Assembly (NCBI GenBank): GCA_964622455.1
Contig: CAZUQP010000020.1
Location: forward strand, 1-36,633
From: CAZUQP01 sp964622455
GTDB lineage: Bacteria; Pseudomonadota; Gammaproteobacteria; DSM-16500
Direction: 5' to 3'
DNA length: 36,633 nt
In this document: positions 1 through 7,675 of the stretch, piece after piece
Position numbering within the stretch: position 1 is the stretch's first letter
How the letters are laid out: each line of letters starts with the position of its first letter
The notes under the pieces: model-generated
The model's input: only the letters and a program-made list of their open reading frames with translations
What the model was told of the DNA's origin: nothing
Database searches by the model: none
Made by a program: the position numbers and the translations under genes

Positions 1-7
1 TCAAATA

Positions 8-45
8 CCTAGGGTTACGGCGCAAAAAACGCGCCTAACCCTGGG
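8..45. repeat. REP-like imperfect palindrome, copy 1
   Basis: An intergenic hairpin. The arms are AGGGTTA-C-GGCGC (11-23) and GCGCCTAACCCT (31-42), with an A-rich loop; the left arm carries one unpaired C. Pairing can extend outward to positions 8 and 45. The element at 6293-6324 has the same design, with the same bulged C before GGC, an AAAAAA loop and a GCCTAA return arm. That marks a dispersed palindromic family rather than a one-off terminator. No T-run follows on either strand. Confidence 0.7.
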
Positions 46-54
46 CTAAATTAG

Positions 55-77
55 TTTCAGGGCCGTAGGCCCTGAAA
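55..77. repeat. Perfect 10-bp inverted repeat
   Basis: TTTCAGGGCC (55-64) and GGCCCTGAAA (68-77) pair perfectly around a three-base gta loop. It lies 10 bases after the REP-like hairpin and before a third small palindrome, TAACCTCAGGTTA (107-119). There is no U-tract on either side, so a simple intrinsic terminator is less likely than a repeat-type element. Apart from these three palindromes, nothing gene-like was seen in bases 1-245. Confidence 0.6.
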
Positions 78-245
78 AGACAAAGCGTGTTGTAATGCAG
101 AAAACCTAACCTCAGGTTATGTGGGTTTCAACTCATTGGCCTGAAAACACGAAAACTTGCTACAATAAATTCGACAGTCAATGTCAGATCAAGTTTAGAT
201 TTTTATATATAAATGCCTATTTCATTAAAAATCGCCAAAGCAATA

Positions 246-803
246 TTATCGGCGAACAACGAGCCCCATCTTTTCTTCCTTTTCCTCTACCTGTTCTTGT
301 CCATCTTCTTGTTCTAAGATATTGCCCAGGTCTGTTGTTAATTCCATAGCTACCTCTAGCTCTCGTTCCACCTCTTTTTGCTCGTCTCTTCTTGAAAAAC
401 GCACGTGATCTGCTTCTTTAAAAAGTAAAAATTTACGATATGCTGCACGGTCAGTTTCTGAGAGTCGTTCGTCTGACAGCAGTGCTTCAAGCACCGCCCC
501 TTGCTGGTTGATAGCCGCTCTACTCTCTTCTAGTTCTGCTTCCATTTTTTGTAAAGTTATTTTCATTTCATTTATTGTAAGTTGATCAAGAGGGTATGTT
601 CTATATTGATCTCTACCTTTCATAAAGAAAGCAAGTCCCCCAAAACAGGAAGTTACCGCTGGTGGGAGACAAAAACCTCCCCAATAAACAACGCTTGAAG
701 CAGAAATCCCCCCAGATATTCCGCTAGTTATGTAACGCGCGGTTTCTGTCTTAGACCACTCAGACACCCAATTCTTCAAACTATCCCACCGACTTTGGCT
801 CAT
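246..803 (-). CDS. Hypothetical membrane-anchored coiled-coil protein
   Basis: Family not recognised. The 185-residue protein has a short polar N-terminus, a glycine-rich hydrophobic stretch at about residues 26-62 that could form one or two membrane segments, then a highly charged helical region at about 75-180 rich in Glu, Gln, Arg and Lys that is probably coiled coil. The C-terminal 25 residues are very acidic and end in MGLVVRR. The start is an ATG with only a weak purine stretch upstream (AAGATGAATTAAAC). It lies 65 bases downstream of another minus-strand hypothetical gene and may be cotranscribed with it. A secreted or effector role is possible in this type of bacterium, but nothing here shows it. 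Confidence 0.6.
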   Translation of the reverse strand: MSQSRWDSLKNWVSEWSKTETARYITSGISGGISASSVVYWGGFCLPPAVTSCFGGLAFFMKGRDQYRTYPLDQLTINEMKITLQKMEAELEESRAAINQQGAVLEALLSDERLSETDRAAYRKFLLFKEADHVRFSRRDEQKEVERELEVAMELTTDLGNILEQEDGQEQVEEKEEKMGLVVRR

Positions 804-868
804 GTTTAATTCATCTTATTTTTTATTATTAAGATATTTAGTTTACTGTTCAAAAGCTTAAAATAAGA

Positions 869-2401
869 TTAAGGCCGGCAATAATTACGTGAAGCATGAT
901 AGTTTGTCAAATAATCGCAAAGCTCTGTCATAAGCAGATTTCTTAGCGGGCCGGGTGGAATTCTATGTTCTAATGTACTAGCAACTTCGCTCACATATTC
1001 TTCTGGTTTCTGAACACGTGCATAAACAGCTCCTTTTCCCTGTTTATCATGCAGCTGTAATGTGCGCAATGTGTCCCAAAGGAAAGCTGTAGCATTTTCT
1101 TTGGGAGAAGCCCCTCGCTCAGGCATGAATTGAAAAAAGATAACCATGATGTCCATATTATCTTGCCTGCCCCGTTCAGAACGCGTGACATACAATTTTG
1201 GTTCTGTCATCAATGACAATTGCTGTTTTACATTTTCCTTTACCCCTGGCGGCAACTTCGCAATATCTAACATATTATTTTTAATGTGAGGAGCAATAAA
1301 TTGTTGATAATCTTCTAATGCAAGAGGAAAATGATGTGTCTCTGCTTTATAATCACCGATCGATTTTTCAATCTCTCTAAAAAGAGGGGAACGATTCACC
1401 TTGTCAGATTCCTGAAGCAAACTTTGCATTCTCTTTCTTGTCACATGCAAAGCATTCGTTAACTGTAAACATAATTCGTCATTATTTACTCCCTCATCGC
1501 TCACACAAAGATCAACATTTTTGATGGGTGTCAAATCAGAATTTGTTGCTATCGCTGCCGCATGAGATAATTCATTACGTAAAAAACCAGCGTAATCTTG
1601 ATTTTCTGAATGAATCATATATATTTTATTTTCTCTAATCGAAAATATTCCACCCAGACTGATGCCTCTATACTGCGGAATTTTTGCATGCAATTCTGCT
1701 AATGTTAAAAACTCAAATTTAAGTCCCTTGATTAATAAATCTTTAAGTAAAAACTGATCACACGTTGTAGGCTTCATTAAAATATCACGAATAGAATCTC
1801 TAAATTTTGTTTTTCCTGGAGATTCAACACGAGCGCTTATGACTAAGCGATTATTGTCTAATAATTTTTGCACGCTATCTTTATTTTGTGATGCCCGTCT
1901 TTCTCGAACTTCAGGGAGAGTTCGACTTCTTTTTTGCGTAAGCTTTTGCACTATTTCTTTTCGATAGCTTTGCAGAGGAGCGCTTCCTTTTTGAAAGTTC
2001 TCCACTGCTGGTCTGAACAATGTGGGATCATAATGTTCTCGAGTACTGCGACTCACATCAGATTGAACAGGAGCGCTTCCTCTTGCAACAGCCGTTTCCT
2101 CTATAGGAGGACATTCGCTGGATGAGGGGTGATTTGAATATTGAGATCCAGGTGATGGCTGGCTCTCAGGCCGCTTCGCTTCTACTTGGCGTATAGCGTC
2201 CAGTGGAAGGATTGTCGAGAACAGTAATATTGCTAATACTTGTTTTGTTACTGTATCAAATTTTAAATGACCGCATTGCAGCCAAAAAGAAGCGTTTTGC
2301 CCTTCTTTAGCGAGTTTTAGCTGACGCCGATTTTCTCTTTTTGCGGTAATATTATTAAGGCGTTGCACAAATCCTCCGGCCATCCTACTGGGATGATTCA
2401 T
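869..2401 (-). CDS. Hypothetical protein, possible degenerate metallopeptidase-like fold
   Basis: No confident family assignment. The 510-residue protein begins with a basic segment (about 1-50), then a hydrophobic stretch at about 52-70 that could be an internal signal anchor, then a low-complexity Ser/Pro/Gln-rich linker to about residue 130, and a mixed alpha/beta region to the end. Midway is the sequence RNELSHAAA, following an I-x-M-I strand. This resembles the HExxH helix of zinc peptidases of the HELxHA type, but the first His is Asn, so an active enzyme of that class is unlikely if the resemblance is real. The ATG start lacks a clear Shine-Dalgarno. The gene is divergent from the amidotransferase-like gene at 2573 across a 171-base gap. 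Confidence 0.6.
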   Translation of the reverse strand: MNHPSRMAGGFVQRLNNITAKRENRRQLKLAKEGQNASFWLQCGHLKFDTVTKQVLAILLFSTILPLDAIRQVEAKRPESQPSPGSQYSNHPSSSECPPIEETAVARGSAPVQSDVSRSTREHYDPTLFRPAVENFQKGSAPLQSYRKEIVQKLTQKRSRTLPEVRERRASQNKDSVQKLLDNNRLVISARVESPGKTKFRDSIRDILMKPTTCDQFLLKDLLIKGLKFEFLTLAELHAKIPQYRGISLGGIFSIRENKIYMIHSENQDYAGFLRNELSHAAAIATNSDLTPIKNVDLCVSDEGVNNDELCLQLTNALHVTRKRMQSLLQESDKVNRSPLFREIEKSIGDYKAETHHFPLALEDYQQFIAPHIKNNMLDIAKLPPGVKENVKQQLSLMTEPKLYVTRSERGRQDNMDIMVIFFQFMPERGASPKENATAFLWDTLRTLQLHDKQGKGAVYARVQKPEEYVSEVASTLEHRIPPGPLRNLLMTELCDYLTNYHASRNYCRP

Positions 2402-2496
2402 TTATATTAACTAAAGAGGATTAATAGAGCCTTAACGCATAATATATAAATTAAATTTTACTTTATTTTTCATAGAGCTATTATTTTAAGCAACCC

Positions 2497-2527
2497 TTAA
2501 TAAATTCGAACACCCTCATGCTATAAT
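2497..2527 (+). promoter_or_regulatory. Extended -10 promoter for the BPL_N-like gene
   Basis: TGCTATAAT (2519-2527) is a perfect extended -10 element (TGn + TATAAT). The best upstream -35 is weak, TTAATA at 2497-2502 with a 19-base spacer, as is common for extended -10 promoters. It would give a leader of roughly 40 bases before the ATG at 2573. Confidence 0.55.
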
Positions 2528-2572
2528 AATGCACATAGTTAAAAATCTAATATTTCACTATCGAGTTATTTT

Positions 2573-3469
2573 ATGACCACTTCTAGAAAAGTTTTCATTT
2601 ATCAGGGTGCAGGCGTTGGCCCTTTATCTACCGCAGATTTAAATAGTTTGTTTACAACGAGCAAAGATATTTTTCCGAGTCGTCCTGATGTTACCTTGCG
2701 CAATTTTGATTTCAATATGGATGACTTAACTGATCCTGTTTTTGTTGTTCCCGGCGGCAGCACTTCTTTAATAGGGAATAAATTAAAATCTCAAATGGAT
2801 AAAGTAAAAATTCATTTTAAAGAAAATTTTAGTTATGTTGGGATTTGTGCAGGCGCTTTTCTCGGCGCCCCAGATGCAGATCTTTTTGTGACGACACATC
2901 GTCTTTCAAAAGAAAATTCTAAAAAATTTGAGCCAGCTAAACCTTTTAGCTCCACAAAAAAACTTGGTATTGCTTTGAACATGATAGATGATTATCAAGC
3001 ATTTGGTGCGTTTTATCCGGACGATAGTCATCTAAATGCCCCGCCTAAAGAATTAATGCCTTATCGGGTTACCTTATCATTCGTTCAGAGTAAACGAGAA
3101 TTATCTCAATTATATATAGCAGGGCCTGCATTTATTCCCTCTGAAGAAAAACAATCTTCTGAAATAGTTGCAACTTACGTTAACCACAAAAATTATACGT
3201 TGTATAGCAATGGGAAATACCAGCCAAATAAACCATTAACAGCGATTGTGCGAAAACAATTTGAAAAAAAACAAGGCGGAATATTTTTAGCGGCGACGCA
3301 CATAGAAACTTGCGTACCTGATAGCAAACTTCTCACTCTTTTTAACCAAAACAGCATAAAAAATGCAGCATTAGATAAAGAAGATTATGATTTATTAATA
3401 AAAGAACAAAAAGATACAAGAACCCAAATTGAATGTTTGTTGCAAGAATCATTAAAACTGCGTTCTTAG
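2573..3469 (+). CDS. BPL_N-like class I glutamine amidotransferase-fold protein
   Basis: This 298-residue protein resembles the biotin-protein ligase N-terminal (BPL_N) group of class I glutamine-amidotransferase folds. Visible motifs are FVVPGGS (about 57-63), the nucleophile elbow YVGICAGAFLGA with Cys92, and a late ATHIET with His243 and Glu245 placed like the His-x-Glu of the triad. No biotin ligase catalytic domain follows, so it is a stand-alone amidotransferase-fold protein; its substrate is unknown. The C-terminal 40 residues are charged and helical. The start ATG lies about 40 bases after an extended -10 promoter, with a poor Shine-Dalgarno. It converges on kdsA with 19 bases between the stops. 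Confidence 0.75.
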   Translation: MTTSRKVFIYQGAGVGPLSTADLNSLFTTSKDIFPSRPDVTLRNFDFNMDDLTDPVFVVPGGSTSLIGNKLKSQMDKVKIHFKENFSYVGICAGAFLGAPDADLFVTTHRLSKENSKKFEPAKPFSSTKKLGIALNMIDDYQAFGAFYPDDSHLNAPPKELMPYRVTLSFVQSKRELSQLYIAGPAFIPSEEKQSSEIVATYVNHKNYTLYSNGKYQPNKPLTAIVRKQFEKKQGGIFLAATHIETCVPDSKLLTLFNQNSIKNAALDKEDYDLLIKEQKDTRTQIECLLQESLKLRS

Positions 3470-3488
3470 TAAAATAATCTATAAAAAT

Positions 3489-4328
3489 CTAGGGAAGTAT
3501 TGTCTGCTCAATAAAACCAAAACGCTTCACCGTCTTATCTAATTCTTGTAAGCAGACCAATAATTCTTCGAGTTTTCCAAGCGGCCACATATTGGGCCCA
3601 TCCGAGGGTGCCTGATCGGGATCAGGATGCGTTTCCATAAAAAGACCAGAAATACCTGCAGAAATTGCAGCTCGTGCGAGCACTGGCACAAATTCTCTCT
3701 GCCCGCCAGTGGCATGTCCCAAGCCGCCCGGCAATTGCACTGAATGTGTTGCATCAAATACCACAGGACAATTTGTTTCACGCATCACAGAAAGTGAGCG
3801 CATGTCAGAGACTAAATTGTTATAACCAAAACACACACCGCGCTCACACACTAAAATAGATTGATTGCCTGTGGCACGCGCTTTATCGACCACATGCTTC
3901 ATATCCCATGGCGCAAGAAATTGGCCTTTTTTTAAGTTCACGGGTAATCCTTGCCGCGCCACACGTTCAATAAAATTGGTTTGTCTGCATAAAAAAGCGG
4001 GCGTTTGTAATACATCGACTACATCAGCGACTTCTTCAATCGGTGTATCTTCATGTACATCGGTTAATACGGGAACGCCGATTTTTTTTTTCACTTCACT
4101 TAAAATACGCAAACCTTCATCCATCCCAAGGCCGCGAAAACTTTTGGCCGAAGAACGATTGGCTTTATCAAAAGAAGATTTATAAATAAAGGGAATTTGT
4201 AAGCGTTTTGTTAATTCTTTTAATTCGCCCGCTGTATCCAACGCAAATTGCTCGCCTTCAATTGCACAGGGACCTGCGATCAGAAAAAAAGGTTGATCAA
4301 GGCCTACTTCAAAACCACACACCTGCAT
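3489..4328 (-). CDS. kdsA: 3-deoxy-8-phosphooctulonate synthase (Kdo-8-P synthase), metal-dependent class
   Basis: Condenses phosphoenolpyruvate with arabinose 5-phosphate to give Kdo 8-phosphate, the first committed step to the Kdo of the LPS inner core; cytosolic. The 279-residue protein has FKSS-like YKSSFDKANRSS (50-60), GQFLAPWD (135-142), DATHSVQLPGG (192-202) and METHPDPDQAPSDGPNM (231-247). The start is placed at 4328 because AGGAG sits 6 bases upstream and the protein then begins as the family does; the open frame reaches 4388 inside pyrG. The kdsA start overlaps the end of pyrG by 20 bases, so the two are probably translationally coupled. Cys21, His195, Glu232 and Asp243 match the metal ligands of the Aquifex-type enzyme, unlike the metal-free E. 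coli form, which has Asn in place of Cys. Confidence 0.96.
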   Translation of the reverse strand: MQVCGFEVGLDQPFFLIAGPCAIEGEQFALDTAGELKELTKRLQIPFIYKSSFDKANRSSAKSFRGLGMDEGLRILSEVKKKIGVPVLTDVHEDTPIEEVADVVDVLQTPAFLCRQTNFIERVARQGLPVNLKKGQFLAPWDMKHVVDKARATGNQSILVCERGVCFGYNNLVSDMRSLSVMRETNCPVVFDATHSVQLPGGLGHATGGQREFVPVLARAAISAGISGLFMETHPDPDQAPSDGPNMWPLGKLEELLVCLQELDKTVKRFGFIEQTILP

Positions 4329-5955
4329 TGCGTTTCTCCTGATACGTTTTAGAAGCATTAATAAATCCACTAAACAAAGGGTGTCCATCGCGCGGGGATG
4401 AAGTAAATTCTGGATGAAATTGACACCCGATAAACCAAGGATGGTCTTTGAGTTCTATCATTTCAACCAAATCGCCTTGATGAGAACGCCCTGATACGAC
4501 TAAACCCGCTTCAATAATTTGAGGAAGTAGATGATTATTCACTTCGTAACGATGGCGATGACGCTCAACAATTGAAGGAGTGCCATATACGCTGCGCGCA
4601 AGGGATCCTTCGACCAATTGACAAGATTGACCGCCTAAACGCATCGTACCGCCTTTGTCTGATTTTTCAGAACGCACTTCACGCTGCCCCGCTTCATCCA
4701 CCCATTCTGTGACTAATGCGATCACAGGATAAGGTGTTTCAGGATCAAATTCAGTGCTGTTCGCATTTTTCATGCCTGCTTTGTGACGCGCAAATTCAAT
4801 CAACGCAATTTGCATGCCTAAACAAATCCCAAGATAAGGCACTTTATTTTCACGCGCAAAACGGACAGCCGTAATTTTGCCTTCAATTCCCCGTAATCCA
4901 AAACCGCCCGGCACAATAATACCATCCATGCCTTTTAAAATATCAGTGCCTTGGCGCTCAATATCTTCAGCGTGAACATAGTGAATATTCACACGCGTAT
5001 GTGTTTGGATGCCTGCATGCACTAATGCTTCGACCAATGATTTATAGGATTCGGTTAAATCCATATATTTACCGACAATCGCAATGGTCACATCACCCGT
5101 TGGGTGGCGATACGCATCCACCACGTCTTGCCATTCTGCTAAATGGGCAGGTTTTGCTTCTATCCCCAACATTTCTACGACGATTTCATCTAATCCTTGT
5201 TGATGTAATTCCAGAGGAATTTGGTAGACAAAATCAACATCTTGCAAAGGAATGACTGCACGCTCTTCTACATTTGTAAATAAAGCAATTTTCGAACGCG
5301 CATGATTCGATAAAGGCCGATCACAGCGGCATAATAAAATATCGGGTTGAATACCGATCGAACGCAATTCTTTAACGGAATGCTGGGTGGGTTTAGTTTT
5401 AATTTCCCCCGCCGTTTTAATGTAGGGAACCAAGGTCAAATGAATAAATAAAGCATGCTGGCGGCCAAGATTCATGCGCATTTGACGAATAGCTTCAAGA
5501 AAAGGCAGCGATTCAATATCACCAACAGTACCGCCAATTTCGACTAAAGCAACATCAGCCCCATCAGCGGCCTTTTTAATGCAATGTTTAATTTCATCCG
5601 TAATATGCGGAATGACTTGTACCGTGCCGCCTAAATAATCGCCACGCCGCTCTTTACGCAGCACATTGGCATACACGCGCCCACTGGTAAAATTATTGAT
5701 TTTGCTGGTTTTAATGCGGACGAAACGCTCATAATGCCCTAAATCTAAATCTGTTTCACCGCCATCTTCTGTGACAAACACTTCCCCATGTTGTGAAGGA
5801 TTCATCGTACCCGGATCTACATTGATATAAGGATCCAGCTTTAAAAGGGTTACCTTAAGACCGCGCGCCTCCAGAATAGCGCCTAAGGATGCAGAGGCGA
5901 TACCTTTGCCCAAAGAAGACACCACGCCGCCAGTAATAAAAATATATCGAGTCAT
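4309..5955 (-). CDS. pyrG: CTP synthase (glutamine-hydrolysing)
   Basis: Makes CTP from UTP, ATP and glutamine. The N-terminal synthetase domain (about 1-270) starts with MTRYIFITGGVVSSLGKG, the P-loop-like ATP site, and includes DPYINVDPGTMNP and the EDGGETDLDLGHYERF segment. The glutamine amidotransferase domain (about 290-540) has VPGGFGLRG, GICLGMQ with nucleophile Cys378, and CQFHPEF with His514 and Glu516. Length 548 is normal. CTP feeds the CMP-Kdo and CDP-diacylglycerol steps that other genes in this window belong to (kdsA, cdsA). It is followed by kdsA with a 20-base overlap. Many gammaproteobacteria have eno after pyrG or kdsA; here a convergent BPL_N-like gene lies there instead. 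Confidence 0.98.
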   Translation of the reverse strand: MTRYIFITGGVVSSLGKGIASASLGAILEARGLKVTLLKLDPYINVDPGTMNPSQHGEVFVTEDGGETDLDLGHYERFVRIKTSKINNFTSGRVYANVLRKERRGDYLGGTVQVIPHITDEIKHCIKKAADGADVALVEIGGTVGDIESLPFLEAIRQMRMNLGRQHALFIHLTLVPYIKTAGEIKTKPTQHSVKELRSIGIQPDILLCRCDRPLSNHARSKIALFTNVEERAVIPLQDVDFVYQIPLELHQQGLDEIVVEMLGIEAKPAHLAEWQDVVDAYRHPTGDVTIAIVGKYMDLTESYKSLVEALVHAGIQTHTRVNIHYVHAEDIERQGTDILKGMDGIIVPGGFGLRGIEGKITAVRFARENKVPYLGICLGMQIALIEFARHKAGMKNANSTEFDPETPYPVIALVTEWVDEAGQREVRSEKSDKGGTMRLGGQSCQLVEGSLARSVYGTPSIVERHRHRYEVNNHLLPQIIEAGLVVSGRSHQGDLVEMIELKDHPWFIGCQFHPEFTSSPRDGHPLFSGFINASKTYQEKRNAGVWF

Positions 5956-6069
5956 AGGATGAGAGGTTCAATTGTTTTGGCGACTGTAACAAAATCGGCA
6001 CTGGGCATCAACTAGCGTTTCTAGTACAATTTCAAACACATTGGATTTCTAACACTAGGAGAAAGCCTT

Positions 6070-6282
6070 ATGATCTTAAGAACGTTTATTACCCTCATCA
6101 TTTTAATTTCAATTATTGTTGGTTTCATGACAGTTGCGTGGCGCGAACAAATCGTTCATTTGATTATTTTCCGTGATTTCTTTGATGTCTCTTTACCTAT
6201 TTTAGGTTTTGGTGCGCTTATTAAATATTTGTGTACTTGTTCATCCTGCTCATGCGGATGCTGCAGTAAAAATAAAAAATAG
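6070..6282 (+). CDS. Small membrane protein with Cys-rich tail
   Basis: A 70-residue protein of unknown function. An N-terminal transmembrane helix (about 3-23, strongly Ile/Leu-rich) is followed by a short amphipathic stretch, a second hydrophobic segment (about 41-54) and a C-terminal tail CTCSSCSCGCCSK with seven Cys in 13 residues. The tail could bind a metal or be oxidised or lipidated, but none of this is shown. A good Shine-Dalgarno (AGGAG, 9 bases upstream) supports translation. The gene is divergent from pyrG and is followed 10 bases later by a REP-like hairpin. A candidate promoter is TGGGCA (6002-6007), 17 bases, TACAAT (6025-6030). Confidence 0.65.
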   Translation: MILRTFITLIILISIIVGFMTVAWREQIVHLIIFRDFFDVSLPILGFGALIKYLCTCSSCSCGCCSKNKK

Positions 6283-6292
6283 CAAGAGCTTT

Positions 6293-6324
6293 GGTGGATT
6301 ACGGCAAAAAACGCCTAATCCACC
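6293..6324. repeat. REP-like imperfect palindrome, copy 2
   Basis: GGTGGATTA-C-GGC (6293-6305), an AAAAAA loop, then GCCTAATCCACC (6313-6324). The arm carries one bulged C at the same place as the copy at 8-45. It lies between the convergent ends of the small Cys-rich gene and tilS, a typical site for REP-type elements. No T-run follows, so it is a poor intrinsic terminator. Confidence 0.75.
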
Positions 6325-6352
6325 CTACATTGATTCAAATACACACTTTTTA

Positions 6353-7675
6353 CTATGTGATTGTTTTAGGGTCTGTTGACAATGACCATCCGCATTCATC
6401 ACCCCGCGCCACAAACTGATCCGCCACGCAAAAACCGACAACAGCAGCCAATTGATCATTGACGTAGGCCAAAGGAATTTGATCGCGCTGCCAAGGAGGC
6501 ACTCCCCAGGTTTGAAATAATTTTTTTAAATCGTGATGATGCGTGCGTCCTGGTAACTGAATAGTTTCTCCCCCAATACGAAAATGCAAGGTAACTTCTG
6601 AAATATCCGCGCGCAATCCTGACCCTTTAATAGATTTTGCTTGTAATAACATCCCATTTTGTAAAGATAACGATTCTGATAAATTCCAAATCATTTTTTG
6701 GTGTGAATTTCTTTTTGCTGAAACCGGCAAACAAAATAAATCGTCTCGATAACGCCTGATTTCAACATCGCGCCATGCAAGATAAGGCATTTTATCGCAG
6801 CGTGCTTCTAACACATCTTTTACCAATTGCTGCATTTTCTTTGCTGAAGGTAATGAAAAATTACATTGCAAAAGCCACGCACGCAGCAAATGAATTTGTT
6901 TATTCAAATCAAATTGCTGTAATTTTTTAATTGATAAAGTATGCGGCTTTTTGCCTTGAATTAAAGCCAAATCAGGTTGAATCACGCTATCAAGAACTTG
7001 TTGACTTTGCGCGCAATTATCAGCAACTCGCGCCAGTGTTTTGGCTACTCTCGGCCAGCGCTTTGTTAAAATGGGCAACACTTCGTGCCGCAAAAAATTA
7101 CGCGTGTAATTGGTGTTGGTATTAGATTCATCTTCTATCCAGCATAATTCATGATGTATCGCATATTGTCTTAAATCAGCGCGCGTCAACGAAAGTAAAG
7201 GCCTGCCGTGTAATCCATTTCCTAATGTTTTAAGTGATGGCATTGCCGCCAACCCTTTTGGACCTGCGCCGCGTAATAATTGTAACAATACTGTTTCTGC
7301 TTGATCTTCTTGATGATGCGCGGTCAACAATATGTCCTTAGGTGCAAGTAATTGAGTAAATTGTTCATAACGCAATTGACGAAGACTATCTTCAGGACTC
7401 GAAGAAATATTTTTGTTTACAATATGATATTTTGTAAAATCAATATTTAAATTTTTGCAAATATCCGCACAATGTAAAGCCCATTGTTCTGCATGAGGAG
7501 AAACACCATGGTTGATATAAACAGCGCGTAATTGAATGGGATGAAGTAAACGTGAAGCTGCAAATAAATGTAATAACACATGAGAATCTAAACCACCGCT
7601 GTAAGCAATCCAATACGTGGTGCGCGAGCCACAAGCAGCAATAAATTTTTGAACGGTGTTAACCAGTAAGTCCAT
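6353..7675 (-). CDS. tilS: tRNA(Ile)-lysidine synthetase
   Basis: Converts the wobble cytidine (C34) of tRNA-Ile(CAU) to lysidine with ATP and lysine, switching it from Met to Ile identity; essential in most bacteria. The N-terminal N-type ATP pyrophosphatase domain (about 1-220) has the PP-loop SGGLDS at 26-31 and the downstream TAHHQEDQAET, LLRGAGPKGLAAM and RNFLRHEVLP motifs. A middle substrate-binding domain (about 235-320) and the C-terminal TilS domain (about 370-435, LPGRTHHHDLKKLFQ and VPPWQRD) complete a full-length 440-residue enzyme. Its ATG overlaps the end of accA by 17 bases, so translational coupling is likely. The accA-tilS neighbourhood is conserved in gammaproteobacteria. 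Confidence 0.96.
   Translation of the reverse strand: MDLLVNTVQKFIAACGSRTTYWIAYSGGLDSHVLLHLFAASRLLHPIQLRAVYINHGVSPHAEQWALHCADICKNLNIDFTKYHIVNKNISSSPEDSLRQLRYEQFTQLLAPKDILLTAHHQEDQAETVLLQLLRGAGPKGLAAMPSLKTLGNGLHGRPLLSLTRADLRQYAIHHELCWIEDESNTNTNYTRNFLRHEVLPILTKRWPRVAKTLARVADNCAQSQQVLDSVIQPDLALIQGKKPHTLSIKKLQQFDLNKQIHLLRAWLLQCNFSLPSAKKMQQLVKDVLEARCDKMPYLAWRDVEIRRYRDDLFCLPVSAKRNSHQKMIWNLSESLSLQNGMLLQAKSIKGSGLRADISEVTLHFRIGGETIQLPGRTHHHDLKKLFQTWGVPPWQRDQIPLAYVNDQLAAVVGFCVADQFVARGDECGWSLSTDPKTIT

Noticed and set aside
119..349. Plus-strand 76-codon open frame at the left edge
   Set aside because: No Shine-Dalgarno, low-complexity composition, and it overlaps the end of the minus-strand gene at 246-803.
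869..2401. Active zinc peptidase from the ELSHA sequence
   Set aside because: The first metal-binding His of HExxH is replaced by Asn and no third ligand is evident.
4329..4388. Upstream extension of kdsA to 4388
   Set aside because: The extra 20 residues lie inside pyrG and do not match the KdsA family; a strong Shine-Dalgarno marks 4328.
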